Shown one piece after another: positions 53,865 through 63,108 of a stretch of 64,000 nt of DNA. The first letter of the stretch is position 1. Every line of letters begins with the position of its first letter. The DNA is from Acidipropionibacterium virtanenii (GTDB taxonomy: Bacteria > Actinomycetota > Actinomycetes > Propionibacteriales > Propionibacteriaceae). The translations under genes and the position numbers were made by a program. The notes beneath the pieces were generated by a model. That model ran no database searches, was not told the origin of the DNA, and saw only the letters and a program-made list of their open reading frames with translations. The stretch is from assembly GCF_003325455.1 (NCBI RefSeq), contig NZ_CP025198.1, forward strand, positions 558,001 through 622,000. The letters run 5' to 3'.

Positions 53865-54953
53865 ATGACCGACAGAAGAACAAACGGAATCCCGCTCAGC
53901 GCGCTGCGCCCGGTGCTCGACGCCGAGGGCCCGCTGGCCACCGTGTACCTGCAGGCCGGAGAGGCCGGCGCCGACGCCGAGGAGCAGGTGCGGTTGCGCT
54001 GGAAGTCCCTGAGTTCCCAGCTGTCACAGGCGGGCGCCGACGGTGCCACCCTGGCTGCCCTGGAGGACGCGATTCTGGTCGACGACATCACCGCGGTCCA
54101 GGCCGAGGGGCGGGTCCTGGCGGCCAACCGCGACGGCGTCCTGCTGAATGAGCGCTGGGACGCCACCGGCGACGCGGGGGACCGCGCCTCGCTGGGACCC
54201 GACGCCGATCTGGGCGGCTACCTGCGCGAACTGGCCCGTTCGGTCCGCGCCCTGGTGGTCGTCGCCTCCAAGGAGGGCGCCACCCTCCAGCGGGAGGTGC
54301 TCACACCCGCCCAGGTACTGGAGGCCGTCGGCACGCAGAACGTCACCGGCTCCGCGACCGAATCGGTGCACAAGCCGCGCGGCAACTGGCTGGAGCACAA
54401 GCGCATCCAGCGCACCGCAGACGAGGCGGCGACGCAGAACATCCGCGACGTCGTCGCCCGGCTGGTCACTACCGCCGAGGACTGGCATCCCGACGTGCTG
54501 GTCATCGGCGGCGAGGTGCAGGGGCGCAGCCGGCTGCGCGAGGAGCTTCCGCCCGCCCTGCAGGAGATCGCCGAGGAGGTCGAGACCGGTGGCGGCATTC
54601 CCGGAGGCGGCGCCGACGCCGTAACCGAACAGGCCCTCTCCGATGCCGTCGAGGACGTGGCCGAGCGGCTGGTGGAGCAGCGCGACCTGGAACTGACGAA
54701 TCGCTTCGAGGAGGCCAGGGCCGCCGGCCGGACCGCCGAAGGGGGTCATCAGATCCGCGACGCCGTCCAGCTGGGGGCCGTCGACACCCTCCTGCTGCGA
54801 CCCGACCGGCCGGGCGAGGATGAGAGTGAGCTGTTGCGTGCCGCGGCCGAGGTGGATGCCTCGGTGGCCCTTCTCGACGCCGATCTGAACGGTGATATCG
54901 CGGCGATCCTGCGTTTCAAGGTCGCTGCCGGAGCGGCGATCGAACATCCGTGA
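53865..54953 (+). CDS. eRF1/Pelota-like protein of the Rv2629/Balon (baeRF family 2) type
   Basis: 362 residues. The early LRPVLDAEGPLATVYLQ segment, the central LVVVASKEGATLQREV and the C-terminal L7Ae-like domain (HQIRDAVQLGAVDTLLLRPD) match the bacterial archaeo-eukaryotic release factor family typified by mycobacterial Rv2629. Relatives such as Balon bind the ribosomal A site in dormant cells. The peptide-release GGQ tripeptide of true eRF1 is not present. Location in a stress cluster fits a hibernation role, but this is inferred from family knowledge. Confidence 0.75.
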   Translation: MTDRRTNGIPLSALRPVLDAEGPLATVYLQAGEAGADAEEQVRLRWKSLSSQLSQAGADGATLAALEDAILVDDITAVQAEGRVLAANRDGVLLNERWDATGDAGDRASLGPDADLGGYLRELARSVRALVVVASKEGATLQREVLTPAQVLEAVGTQNVTGSATESVHKPRGNWLEHKRIQRTADEAATQNIRDVVARLVTTAEDWHPDVLVIGGEVQGRSRLREELPPALQEIAEEVETGGGIPGGGADAVTEQALSDAVEDVAERLVEQRDLELTNRFEEARAAGRTAEGGHQIRDAVQLGAVDTLLLRPDRPGEDESELLRAAAEVDASVALLDADLNGDIAAILRFKVAAGAAIEHP

Positions 54954-55011
54954 CACCAGTCTGGAAGGGCAGGCCGAACGGCGACAGGATCTCCGTGTGC
55001 TCGGGAGTCAG

Positions 55012-56130
55012 TCACCGTCGGTGCTGTTCCGCTGAGCCCTCCTCGGCGTCCTCCTGCTCGTCCGCATCGTTGAATGAACTGCGCAGGGACCGTGCTCGTT
55101 CGATCTGCTCGTCGCGCTTACGGGCTCGCTTGTCGCTGGCGCGGGTGTCCCGGGCGGGAAGCTGAAGGACGGCTTCGGCGGCGATGCCCGCCTGGAGTTC
55201 GCGGGCTCGTTCGAGTTCGGAATCGATCTCGGCGCCGATCAGCAGGACGGCGTTGACGATGTAGAGCCACAGAAGAAGAATGATGACTCCGGCCAGAGCG
55301 CCGTAGGTGGCATTGTATTTTCCGAAGTTCGACACGTAGAAGAAGAAGGCCGCGGAGGCCACGACAGTGACGGTGATCGCGACCAACGCCCCGACGCTGA
55401 CCCAGCGGAATCTCGGCTGTCTGACGTTCGGGGTGGCGTAGTAGAGCAGCGCAGTCAGGATCACGACGATGAAGGCCAGCGCGAACCACTTGAGCACGCC
55501 CCAGGCGGTCAGCGCGGCGGGGCCGACTCCCAGCAGCCTGCCGATCGCCTCGGCCACGGGCCCCGAGACCACGAAGATCACCAGCGCCGCCGCTCCCAGA
55601 GCGAGGATGAGAGCCGTCAGCCCGTACATCTGGGCGTTGAACTTGATGACGCCCCGGCCCTCGGGAATGTCGTAGATCCGGTTCATGGAACGGCTGAACG
55701 CCTTGACGTAACTGGAGGCCGACCACAGGGCGGTCAGCAGGCCGATGACCAGTCCGATTCCGGGTGCGGGGGTCGTCAGGACGGCGTCCAGCACCGGCTT
55801 CGCGGATTGCCACGCGGCGGAGGGCACGGCACCCTCGAGTTGGTTCAGGAAGGATGTCAGCGTCCGGCCTCCCTGACCGAACAGGCCGAGGATCGACACC
55901 AGGGCGATCATGCCCGGGAACATCGACATGACCGTCCGATAGGTCAGACCGGCGGCAAGATCGTTGCACCCGTCGACCGAGAACTCCCGGACCGCGGCCT
56001 GCGCCACGAATCTCCAGGAAGGCCGGTCGATCTGGGCGAGCGACTCGGGTTTCCCGACGTCCTCAGAGCCCGGTGACTCTTCCTTCTCCTCCTTCGCGGC
56101 GCGGCCGCGCCGCGGTGAGTCGGTACTCAT
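55012..56130 (-). CDS. YihY/BrkB (UPF0761) family membrane protein
   Basis: 372 residues. About six membrane helices, with the family signatures DGCNDLAAGLTYRTVMSMFPGMIAL near the start, ALWSASSYVKAFSRSMNRIYD and the late YGALAGVIILLLWLYI...LLIGAEIDSEL. The C-terminal tail is charged (RASDKRARKRDEQIERARS). Once annotated as ribonuclease BN, the family is now treated as membrane proteins of unknown transport role. Convergent with the preceding gene. Confidence 0.9.
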   Translation of the reverse strand: MSTDSPRRGRAAKEEKEESPGSEDVGKPESLAQIDRPSWRFVAQAAVREFSVDGCNDLAAGLTYRTVMSMFPGMIALVSILGLFGQGGRTLTSFLNQLEGAVPSAAWQSAKPVLDAVLTTPAPGIGLVIGLLTALWSASSYVKAFSRSMNRIYDIPEGRGVIKFNAQMYGLTALILALGAAALVIFVVSGPVAEAIGRLLGVGPAALTAWGVLKWFALAFIVVILTALLYYATPNVRQPRFRWVSVGALVAITVTVVASAAFFFYVSNFGKYNATYGALAGVIILLLWLYIVNAVLLIGAEIDSELERARELQAGIAAEAVLQLPARDTRASDKRARKRDEQIERARSLRSSFNDADEQEDAEEGSAEQHRR

Positions 56131-56221
56131 CAGGGCTCATGTGTCCTTTCGTTCCTGAAACATCCGGCCGCCGCGCAACTGGAGGCCGGGACCATAACCT
56201 CAACCGATCACTGTGCCGGGC

Positions 56222-56518
56222 TCAGTTGCCGGGCCACTCCCCGGTCGCCCGCTGGAACAGTCTGGCCCCGCCCCGATCGACGAGTGCCTTGACGCCCGCG
56301 AAGACCGCGCCCTGTATCGCGGCAGCCGCCAGGACCTCCCCCAGTCCGAACTCCGACTCCAGCGCCTTGGGAGCATCCTTCGAACCTGATCGGGAGGCCT
56401 TCTTCCAGATCTGTTTGAAGATGGCTCCAGCCACCACGCCGCTGATGATGCTGCTCACCATTCCAACAGGTCGATAGAGAATCTTCGCCGACCTGCTGCC
56501 ATTCTCCTGTTCAGGCAA
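56222..56518 (-). CDS. DUF4235 family small membrane protein
   Basis: About 98 residues if the TTG at 56518 is used; the conserved part starts KILYRPVGMVSSIISGVVAGAIFKQIWKKAS and ends LVDRGGARLFQRATGEWPGN. Two short hydrophobic segments are present. The longer in-frame extension does not look like coding sequence. The start codon is uncertain, with no strong ribosome site. Role unknown; often seen near stress genes of actinobacteria. Confidence 0.7.
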   Translation of the reverse strand: MPEQENGSRSAKILYRPVGMVSSIISGVVAGAIFKQIWKKASRSGSKDAPKALESEFGLGEVLAAAAIQGAVFAGVKALVDRGGARLFQRATGEWPGN

Positions 56519-56741
56519 GATGGTCTCACTTTCCGAGTTGTTGTACGGGGATTTCCGACTGCAATTCAACCACGGATCAGGAGTCCGGGTCGGGATGGTG
56601 CGCCGGCTCGCACGCGAAGCACCGGCCAGGTACCTGCTGCCGCACGGTGCCGACCAGCCGGTGGGCGGGCCGGGGACCGCGAGCAGAAGCACCCTGACCG
56701 GTGCGTCGAGGGCATCGCTCATCGATGTGGGAGCGCCCGTT

Positions 56742-57008
56742 CTACACGCGGTGTCGCCTGCCGGCGACCATTCCGTAGAGGAACAGCACGATCAGCGATC
56801 CGACGATGGCGAGGAGCCAGGTCTGGAGACTCCAGAAGTCCTCGAGTCCGACGCCGAAGATGGCGCTGCCGAGCCAGCCGCCGAGCGCTGCGCCGATGAC
56901 TCCCACGATGAGGGAGCCCAGCCAGCCGCCGGGTGCCCGGTCCTTGAGAATGAGCTTCGCGATGCCTCCGGCGATCAGGCCGAGGACGATCCAGCCGATG
57001 ATTCCCAT
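56742..57008 (-). CDS. GlsB/YeaQ/YmgE family membrane protein
   Basis: 88 residues with three hydrophobic segments and the glycine-rich pattern GIIGWIVLGLIAGGIAKLI...GGWLGSLIVGVIGAALGGWLG, diagnostic of the transglycosylase-associated/GlsB family. Expressed under general stress in many bacteria; biochemical role unclear. AGGAG is found upstream. Confidence 0.88.
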   Translation of the reverse strand: MGIIGWIVLGLIAGGIAKLILKDRAPGGWLGSLIVGVIGAALGGWLGSAIFGVGLEDFWSLQTWLLAIVGSLIVLFLYGMVAGRRHRV

Positions 57009-57142
57009 TTCCTCTCCTGTTCATCGAGTTTCCCTGTGCGCATTCCACTCTGGCATGCAGGGAGGATTCCATCCCCACCCGTGGGGGTGGGATGACGCCC
57101 TTCCCGTGAGTGGGTGGGTGTGAGGCCTCCCACCGCGGCCGA

Positions 57143-57343
57143 TCAATCCTTCTTGTTCTCGGCGGCCTTGTTCTCCTTCAGAGGGGAACGGCCCTGGCCG
57201 TGCGGGCCGTAGGCCTTGGGCGGTCCCTGAGGGATGTGCCCTGAGTCCTCGGCGGGAGGAATGCCCTCATCGGTGCTGGCGGCTCCGTCGGTCTCCTCCT
57301 GCGGAGTCAATCGCGAGGTCTCGGAAATCTGATCGTCACTCAT
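57143..57343 (-). CDS. Small hydrophilic protein
   Basis: 66 residues starting MSDDQISETSRLTPQEE, with AAAGGAG upstream. Pro/Glu/Gly-rich and likely disordered, ending with a lysine-rich tail (SPLKENKAAENKKD). No known family. Lies in line with another small acidic protein gene. Confidence 0.6.
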   Translation of the reverse strand: MSDDQISETSRLTPQEETDGAASTDEGIPPAEDSGHIPQGPPKAYGPHGQGRSPLKENKAAENKKD

Positions 57344-57399
57344 GTCGTTCTCCTTTCGTGTCGTGGTCTGCGGTGCTCGCGCGGATGTCAGCCGAGGGA

Positions 57400-57663
57400 T
57401 CACGGGCTGTCCGGCGCCCGGCCCTCCTCATCGATCTCGGCGCGCCGCTCGTCATCGGGACCGAACCGGTCCAGAGCGTCGGAGACCAGCCCGCGCGCGG
57501 TATCGGCCAGTTCGTCGGCGTCATTCTCCACAGTCTCGGCGCGGGATTCCTCGCTGGTCGCCCGGGTGCCGGTCTCATGGTTGAGAAGGTGTTCGGCGAA
57601 GCGCTGGTCGGCGTCGTCGATCTCGGTCTCATCACTGGGATTGGTCTGGTCGGTATCAGCCAT
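57400..57663 (-). CDS. Small acidic protein
   Basis: 87 residues starting MADTDQTNPSDETEIDDADQ, with GAAGGAGG upstream. Strongly acidic, probably disordered with one helix (ADELADTARGLVSDALDRF). No family recognised. It ends 57 bp upstream of the next small gene; the two are likely an operon. Confidence 0.6.
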   Translation of the reverse strand: MADTDQTNPSDETEIDDADQRFAEHLLNHETGTRATSEESRAETVENDADELADTARGLVSDALDRFGPDDERRAEIDEEGRAPDSP

Positions 57664-57827
57664 GTCTGACCTCCTTCGATCCGTGGTTCTTCGATGTTCG
57701 CGCGTTATGGGGCGCAACCCAAGGGATTTCTGGCTCGGATTCGAGAACCCGGCGTCGAGTGGGACTTTCAGCGCGGGAGACTGCCGTGACACCCCGCGAT
57801 TCCGTCCGGGGCAATTAGCCTGGGGGC

Positions 57828-59141
57828 ATGACCTCTCGCGCCACCCCTCGTCCCAGCACCCGTGCCGTCGCTACGGCCACCCCGGCCCTCGACGACGCGT
57901 GGCGACGATTCATCCCGGGTCTCATCACAGACGACGTCCGGCTGGACCTCCCCCTGGACCATTCCAACCCCGATGACCCGCGGACCATTCAGGTCTACGC
58001 CCGCATCGTCGCCACCCCCGAGGGCCTCGACAAGCCCTACCTGGTCTTCCTCCAGGGCGGCCCCGGATGCGAGTCGCCCCGGCCCACCCTCACCGATCCG
58101 CAGTTCCCCGGCTGGCTGGCCCGAGCCCTTCAGGACTACCGCGTCGTCCTCCTCGATCAGCGCGGCACCGGGCTCTCCTCCCCGGTCTCCGAACCGGTCG
58201 GCGGCGCCGAGGACCAGGCCGAGTACCTCACCCATATGCGCGCCGACCAGATCGTCGAGGACTGCGAGGACATCCGCCGCCATCTCGGCGTCGAACGCTG
58301 GGCGGCCCTGGGTCAGTCCTTCGGCGGGTTCACCCTGCTGCGCTACCTCTCGGCGCACCCCGGGTCCCTGACCGCCGGATACTTCACCGGAGGGCTGTCG
58401 GCCGTCGGGCACCATCCCGATTCGGTCTACGCCGTCACCTTCGAGGGCATGGCGCGCAAGTCCGAGGAGTACTACCGACGCTTCCCCGAGGACCGCGACA
58501 AGGTGCGCGCACTGGTCGATCTGGCCGCCGACAACGGCGTCCGCACCCCTTGGGGAGACGTCGTCACGCCCTCACGGGTCCGCTCCCTCGGCAACTGCCT
58601 GGGAGCCTCGGGCGGCGCCGAGAAGCTGCACTATCTGCTGGAGCTGGAACCAAGCTCCCGGGCCTTCCGCCACGACCTGGCCGGGATGCTGCCCTTCGGC
58701 GGACGCAATCCGCTCTACGCCGTCATCCACGAGTCCTGCTACGCCGACGGTGCCACCACGGGCTGGGCGGCGGCCCGCGCCCTGCCCGACGCCTTCCGCG
58801 ACGACCCCACCCTGCTGACCGGCGAGCACCTGTTCCCCGAATGGTTCGACACCGACTCGGCCCTGCAGCCGTGGAAGGAGGTCGCGCACCTGCTCGCCTA
58901 CCACCCCTGGCCCAGGCTCTACGACGTCGACGCGCTGCGGGCCGCGCAGGTGCCGTGCGCGGCCGCCGTCTACTACCACGACGCCTATGTGCCGCTGCAG
59001 CTCTCCATGGAGACCGCCGCCCTGCTGCCCGACATGCACCCCTGGGTCACCAGCGAGTACGAGCACAACGGCTCCAATGCCTCGGGCGGCGCCGTGCTGG
59101 ACCGGCTCATCGGACTGGCCCGCCGCGATCTGGTGCGCTGA
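57828..59141 (+). CDS. pip: Prolyl aminopeptidase (alpha/beta-hydrolase)
   Basis: 437 residues, typical of the larger proline iminopeptidases. Oxyanion-hole motif QGGPG near residue 75, LLDQRGTGLS, and the nucleophile Ser164 in GQSFGG; a cap domain follows and the His is near the end (SEYEHNG). It removes N-terminal proline from peptides in the cytoplasm, an activity well known in dairy propionibacteria. The next gene begins two bases after its stop. Confidence 0.88.
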   Translation: MTSRATPRPSTRAVATATPALDDAWRRFIPGLITDDVRLDLPLDHSNPDDPRTIQVYARIVATPEGLDKPYLVFLQGGPGCESPRPTLTDPQFPGWLARALQDYRVVLLDQRGTGLSSPVSEPVGGAEDQAEYLTHMRADQIVEDCEDIRRHLGVERWAALGQSFGGFTLLRYLSAHPGSLTAGYFTGGLSAVGHHPDSVYAVTFEGMARKSEEYYRRFPEDRDKVRALVDLAADNGVRTPWGDVVTPSRVRSLGNCLGASGGAEKLHYLLELEPSSRAFRHDLAGMLPFGGRNPLYAVIHESCYADGATTGWAAARALPDAFRDDPTLLTGEHLFPEWFDTDSALQPWKEVAHLLAYHPWPRLYDVDALRAAQVPCAAAVYYHDAYVPLQLSMETAALLPDMHPWVTSEYEHNGSNASGGAVLDRLIGLARRDLVR

Positions 59142-59143
59142 TC

Positions 59144-60064
59144 ATGGACGCCGTCTCCACCCAGCAGGGGCTGGAGCACGCCGTCGCCGCGGGCGGCTCG
59201 GTGATCCACGTCGACTCCCCGGCCGATGTGGATCTCTGGCTGCCCCGGCGCGGCGTCTCCCTGTTCGACGGTGGAGCGATGATTCACGTCCACGGCCGCT
59301 CGCGGATCGTGCTGGCCGACGGCACCGCTATCGCCCACGACGAGGCGACCGTCACCTGTGGACCCGACGCCGTGGTCAGCGCCGCGGACCGGGTCACGGT
59401 GTTCGGGTCCGGGGTGGTCAATGCCTCGGGGGACGCCCATGTGATCGCCGACGGTTCGGCCTCGGTGACCGCCTGGGACCGCGTCCATGTGGAGCTGACC
59501 GGGGCGGCCACCGCCACCGTCTCCGGCGAGGTGATCGTGGACGCCGCCCACGACTCCCGGGTGCGGGCCGGCGGTCTGGCGCAGGTGGGCCTGCGCGATG
59601 ACGCCATGTGCCTGGTTCGCGGGATGGCCCCCGACGGGGGAGTCAGGGTCACCAGCCTCGACGCCGTATGGGAGGCCGAGGAGGGGAAGGTCTGCTCGGC
59701 GTCCGGCGACGTCTCCACCCTGGCCGACCCGTACACCTGGTGCCGGATGTTCCATGTGGGGATCACCGGGGGCGTCGCCACCGTCTTCAAGGCGGTCGAC
59801 GCCTTCTGGACCACCGCCCGGGCCGCCCGGGCCGGCGTCTTCTACCGTCCCGGAACCTTGCCGCAGGCCCCCGACTGGGTGGATGACGACGTCGCCGGCC
59901 ACGGCCTGCATTTCTCGCCCACCCCCTTCCAGGCCCGCGAGGTGGTGCGCAGCTGTGCCCGCGTGGTGTCCTGCGGGGTGCTGGTCGCCGAGCTGCGGCC
60001 GGTCAGCGACGACGTCTGCAAGGCGCCGCGGGTGGTGCGGGCGTGCGAGGTGGTCGACGAGTAG
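59144..60064 (+). CDS. Predicted beta-solenoid protein of unknown function
   Basis: 306 residues from ATG at 59144. From residue ~25 to ~190 short repeating strands are seen, each of about 10 residues and alternating hydrophobic positions (ASVTAWDRVHVELTGAATATVSGEVIVDAAHDSRVRAGG). This pattern suggests a right-handed beta-helix. The C-terminal part differs and has several Cys (MCLVRG, KVCSASG, WCRMF). No signal peptide. Tightly spaced behind the prolyl aminopeptidase gene; no family recognised. Confidence 0.7.
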   Translation: MDAVSTQQGLEHAVAAGGSVIHVDSPADVDLWLPRRGVSLFDGGAMIHVHGRSRIVLADGTAIAHDEATVTCGPDAVVSAADRVTVFGSGVVNASGDAHVIADGSASVTAWDRVHVELTGAATATVSGEVIVDAAHDSRVRAGGLAQVGLRDDAMCLVRGMAPDGGVRVTSLDAVWEAEEGKVCSASGDVSTLADPYTWCRMFHVGITGGVATVFKAVDAFWTTARAARAGVFYRPGTLPQAPDWVDDDVAGHGLHFSPTPFQAREVVRSCARVVSCGVLVAELRPVSDDVCKAPRVVRACEVVDE

Positions 60065-60318
60065 CGGAGCGCTGCGGCGTCGGTTCCCGGTGCCCGACGT
60101 CCGACCACCGGAGCCTGTATTCGTGCCAGGCGGACGGCCCTGACCCCTGGACCCTGATTCGACCAAGGCTGATAGAGTAGGTCCTCGCGCCCGCGGCCGA
60201 TGAGGCCGCCCGCATTCCTGAACCTCTCGCACTTCTGCGAGCCGCACGACCACACCCCTGTCGCCGGATCTCCACGCGGCGACCCGGGCCACGCCCTGCC
60301 CCGGCCAGGGGCCCCGCA

Positions 60319-61893
60319 ATGCACGATCTCAACCGGAACACGCCTGTGACCATGACCCAGAACCCGACCCCCCGGACCGACACCGAACCGGATCAGAAGT
60401 ACGCGGAGAAGCAGGAGAGCACGCTGCCCGTCCTGCCCGCGGGCGTCGACGACACGTCGGCGCCCGACCCCGAGCGGGTCGGAACCCAGGCACTCGAGAA
60501 CCCCGGCGTCCTGCGGCGCAGGATCACCCGGCTGGCTGTGCCCGCACTGGGCGAGAACGCCCTGGAGAACGCCCTCGACATCGTCAACACCGTGCTGGTC
60601 TCCGCACTGGGAGCCGCCGCCCTGGCCGGTGCCGGCGCGGCACTCCAGGTGATGCAGATCGTCATCTCGGCACTCACCGCGCTGTCGACCGGGGCGTCGA
60701 TCCTGGTGGCCCACGCCGTCGGCGCCGATGAGCCGGCCGAGAGCACCAGGCTGGCCCGCCAGGCCCTCATGTGGAGCCTCATGCTATCGGTGCCGATAGC
60801 CCTTGGCGGGGTGCTCGGCACCGACGGCATCGTCTCGATCTTCGGCCTGGCGCCCGCGGCCGCCGAGGTGGCCCGCTCCTACCTGGTCATCGCCATGGCG
60901 TCGATCCCGGTGCTCGCCATGCTCATGATCAGCGGCGGCGTGCTGCGCGGCGCCGGTGACGCCAGGACGCCGATGTACGTGACGATGGGCGCCAACGTCA
61001 TCAACATCGGACTGGCCTACGCGCTGATCCACGGACACTTCGGGCTGCCTCAGCTGGGGGTCGCCGGGGCCGCCATCGCGGGATTCATCGCCCGCACCCT
61101 GGCCCTGGTCGCGATGGTCTGGCTGATGGCCAAGGGCCGCGCCGGGGTGAGCCTGGCCCGCCCTGTCGGCACCATCCTCGTCTACTGGAAGCCGCGCTGG
61201 GACGCAGCTCGCGCCATCCTCAAGCTGGGCCTTCCGGCGGCCGCCGAGCAGCTCGTGATGAGCGGTGCGTGGCTGGCCTTCACGATGATCGTCGCCCGCC
61301 TCGGAACCGAGACGATGGCCGCCCAGCGGGTGACCTCCAGCGTCCAGAACGTCGTCTTCCTGCCCGGACTGGCCCTCATGATCGCCACCACCTCCCTGGT
61401 CGGTCAGGCTCTGGGGGCCAGGCACCCGCTGCTGGCGCGCCAGGTGGCGGGGCGCACCGAGCGCTGGGGGATGGGCATCGCCGTGGTCCTCGCCCTGGTG
61501 GTGTGGCTGGGTGCCCGCCCGATCATGGGCCTGTTCACCGACGACCCGCAGATCATCGCGCTGGGGGCCGCGGCCCTGCCGGTGATGATGCTCACCCAGC
61601 CCTTCTGGGCCTGGACCATCCAGAACTCGGGCATGCTGCGCGGCATGCGAGACACCATCAGTCCGCTGGTCATCGAGGCCATCGGCAACTGGTCGGCGGT
61701 GGCGATGGTCTGGTTCATCGTGGAGCACGGCGGCGGCCTCACCGCCGCATGGTGGGCCTTCGTGGCCGTCGCCCCGCTCACCAGCCTGGCGATGACCTGG
61801 CGGAAGCGGGTGCGGGCCCGCAAGGTGGGCGCCTATCTGCCCGGCGAGACGCTGCTGCCCCGGCTGCGGAAGCGGGCCGTTCAAGCCGGGTGA
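60319..61893 (+). CDS. MATE-family efflux transporter
   Basis: 524 residues. After a polar N-terminus of about 55 residues, twelve membrane helices in two halves follow, with MATE signatures such as LAVPALGENALENALDIVNTVLV and the matching second-half GLPAAAEQLVMSGAWLAF. A MISGGVLRGAGDARTPMYV segment is typical of the DinF/NorM-like group. Likely exports cationic or toxic compounds with H+ or Na+. ATG at 60319 or 60352 could be the start. Confidence 0.88.
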   Translation: MHDLNRNTPVTMTQNPTPRTDTEPDQKYAEKQESTLPVLPAGVDDTSAPDPERVGTQALENPGVLRRRITRLAVPALGENALENALDIVNTVLVSALGAAALAGAGAALQVMQIVISALTALSTGASILVAHAVGADEPAESTRLARQALMWSLMLSVPIALGGVLGTDGIVSIFGLAPAAAEVARSYLVIAMASIPVLAMLMISGGVLRGAGDARTPMYVTMGANVINIGLAYALIHGHFGLPQLGVAGAAIAGFIARTLALVAMVWLMAKGRAGVSLARPVGTILVYWKPRWDAARAILKLGLPAAAEQLVMSGAWLAFTMIVARLGTETMAAQRVTSSVQNVVFLPGLALMIATTSLVGQALGARHPLLARQVAGRTERWGMGIAVVLALVVWLGARPIMGLFTDDPQIIALGAAALPVMMLTQPFWAWTIQNSGMLRGMRDTISPLVIEAIGNWSAVAMVWFIVEHGGGLTAAWWAFVAVAPLTSLAMTWRKRVRARKVGAYLPGETLLPRLRKRAVQAG

Positions 61894-61944
61894 TCGGGGG
61901 AAGGCTGGGATGCGGGCGGCATTTTCACGGCCCCGAGGCCCGGT

Positions 61945-63108
61945 TCAGACGCTTCCGGTACCGGATCGGGGGTTCGGGAGCGTAAAAATGCCGGCCAGCG
62001 CTGACTGCAGGCGGCCGACGGCGTGGCCCATCGGGATCCGCTCCTGCTCCAGGCGCAGGTGACCGCTCTCCAGCTCCCGGTAGGTGGCCTCCTCGGTCTC
62101 GGTGAGCCCGGCGACGCCGTGTGCCTGGGTGGGTTCGGGAACTGCGAGGCTACGGAACCGGTGGAGGGTCTCGGCATCCATGAGGACCGAACGCGCTCCC
62201 GGCAGCCGGCCGCGGGCCCGCGACAAGATGTTGAACCCGTGAGTGTCGAGATCCCCCCAGTAGAGCACGGGTGAATCCGCGATCCAGCCCACCTGATCGA
62301 GCTGGACGACGGCGTGCCCACGGCCATGCACCGCCACCACCCCGGGCAGCGGCGGCAGCCCCGCCAAGGTGGTGAGGTTCTCGACGATCAGCACCGCGGC
62401 CGGGGCCAGCGCCAACCTGTCGAGCTCGGCGACGCCGGTGGTGAGGTCATGGAGCCGGGACCCCTCCAGCGCGTCGTCGAGAATCCGGATCCGGAAACGC
62501 TGCGGCTCCTCGGCCAGTCCCGTGCCCACCTGCCCGGTGACCGCTGTGAGGAGGCGTTCGACCAGTCCGCGATGGCGCTCCAGCCATTTGGTGTCGACGC
62601 CGGGGACGGCGACCATCCGCGGCATGAGACCGGAGTCGGGGTGGTCGGTCAGCCATGCCGTCATCGCCAGCAGCCGCTGAAGGTCGGTGTGGTCGAGGGC
62701 AGCGGCATCGTCGATCAGGCCCGGCAGCCCGTCTGCCAGATAGCTGGACTCCGGCCAACGGCTCCGGATGGCTCCGGCCGTCTGCCGGCACCTTCGCCAG
62801 CCGGCTGCCTGACCTGCGAGCTCCGCGAGCGCCTCGGCGGAGGTGACGCGCACTCGGGCCGGCAGCTTCTGGCGTCCCCAGCTGGGCCAGTTGCGGGTCG
62901 CCCATTCCAGCTCGGCACCATCTGGGCCCCGCCATCGGCGCCACGACGTCGCCCATCCGGCGAATGCGTCGGGATCGGCCAGGGCCTGGGTCTCGGTGGG
63001 AATGCCCAGGGAGAAGGTGACGTCGAGGCGGGGCTCGGTGATCCATGCGCGGTGATTGCGGCGGTACTTCGTCACAGCCCAGCGGCGCAGCTCGGCCTGA
63101 TTCTTCAC
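61945..63108 (-). CDS. jetD: Wadjet system nuclease subunit JetD
   Basis: 387 residues. The N-terminal DUF3322-like part (KYRRNHRAWITE...) precedes a C-terminal Toprim domain of the topoisomerase VI A type, with VLIVENLTTL and the metal-binding YWGDLDTHGF. JetD is the endonuclease that cleaves plasmid DNA extruded by the JetABC SMC-like complex. The start overlaps the jetC stop by 4 bp (ATGA). Confidence 0.92.
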   Translation of the reverse strand: MKNQAELRRWAVTKYRRNHRAWITEPRLDVTFSLGIPTETQALADPDAFAGWATSWRRWRGPDGAELEWATRNWPSWGRQKLPARVRVTSAEALAELAGQAAGWRRCRQTAGAIRSRWPESSYLADGLPGLIDDAAALDHTDLQRLLAMTAWLTDHPDSGLMPRMVAVPGVDTKWLERHRGLVERLLTAVTGQVGTGLAEEPQRFRIRILDDALEGSRLHDLTTGVAELDRLALAPAAVLIVENLTTLAGLPPLPGVVAVHGRGHAVVQLDQVGWIADSPVLYWGDLDTHGFNILSRARGRLPGARSVLMDAETLHRFRSLAVPEPTQAHGVAGLTETEEATYRELESGHLRLEQERIPMGHAVGRLQSALAGIFTLPNPRSGTGSV

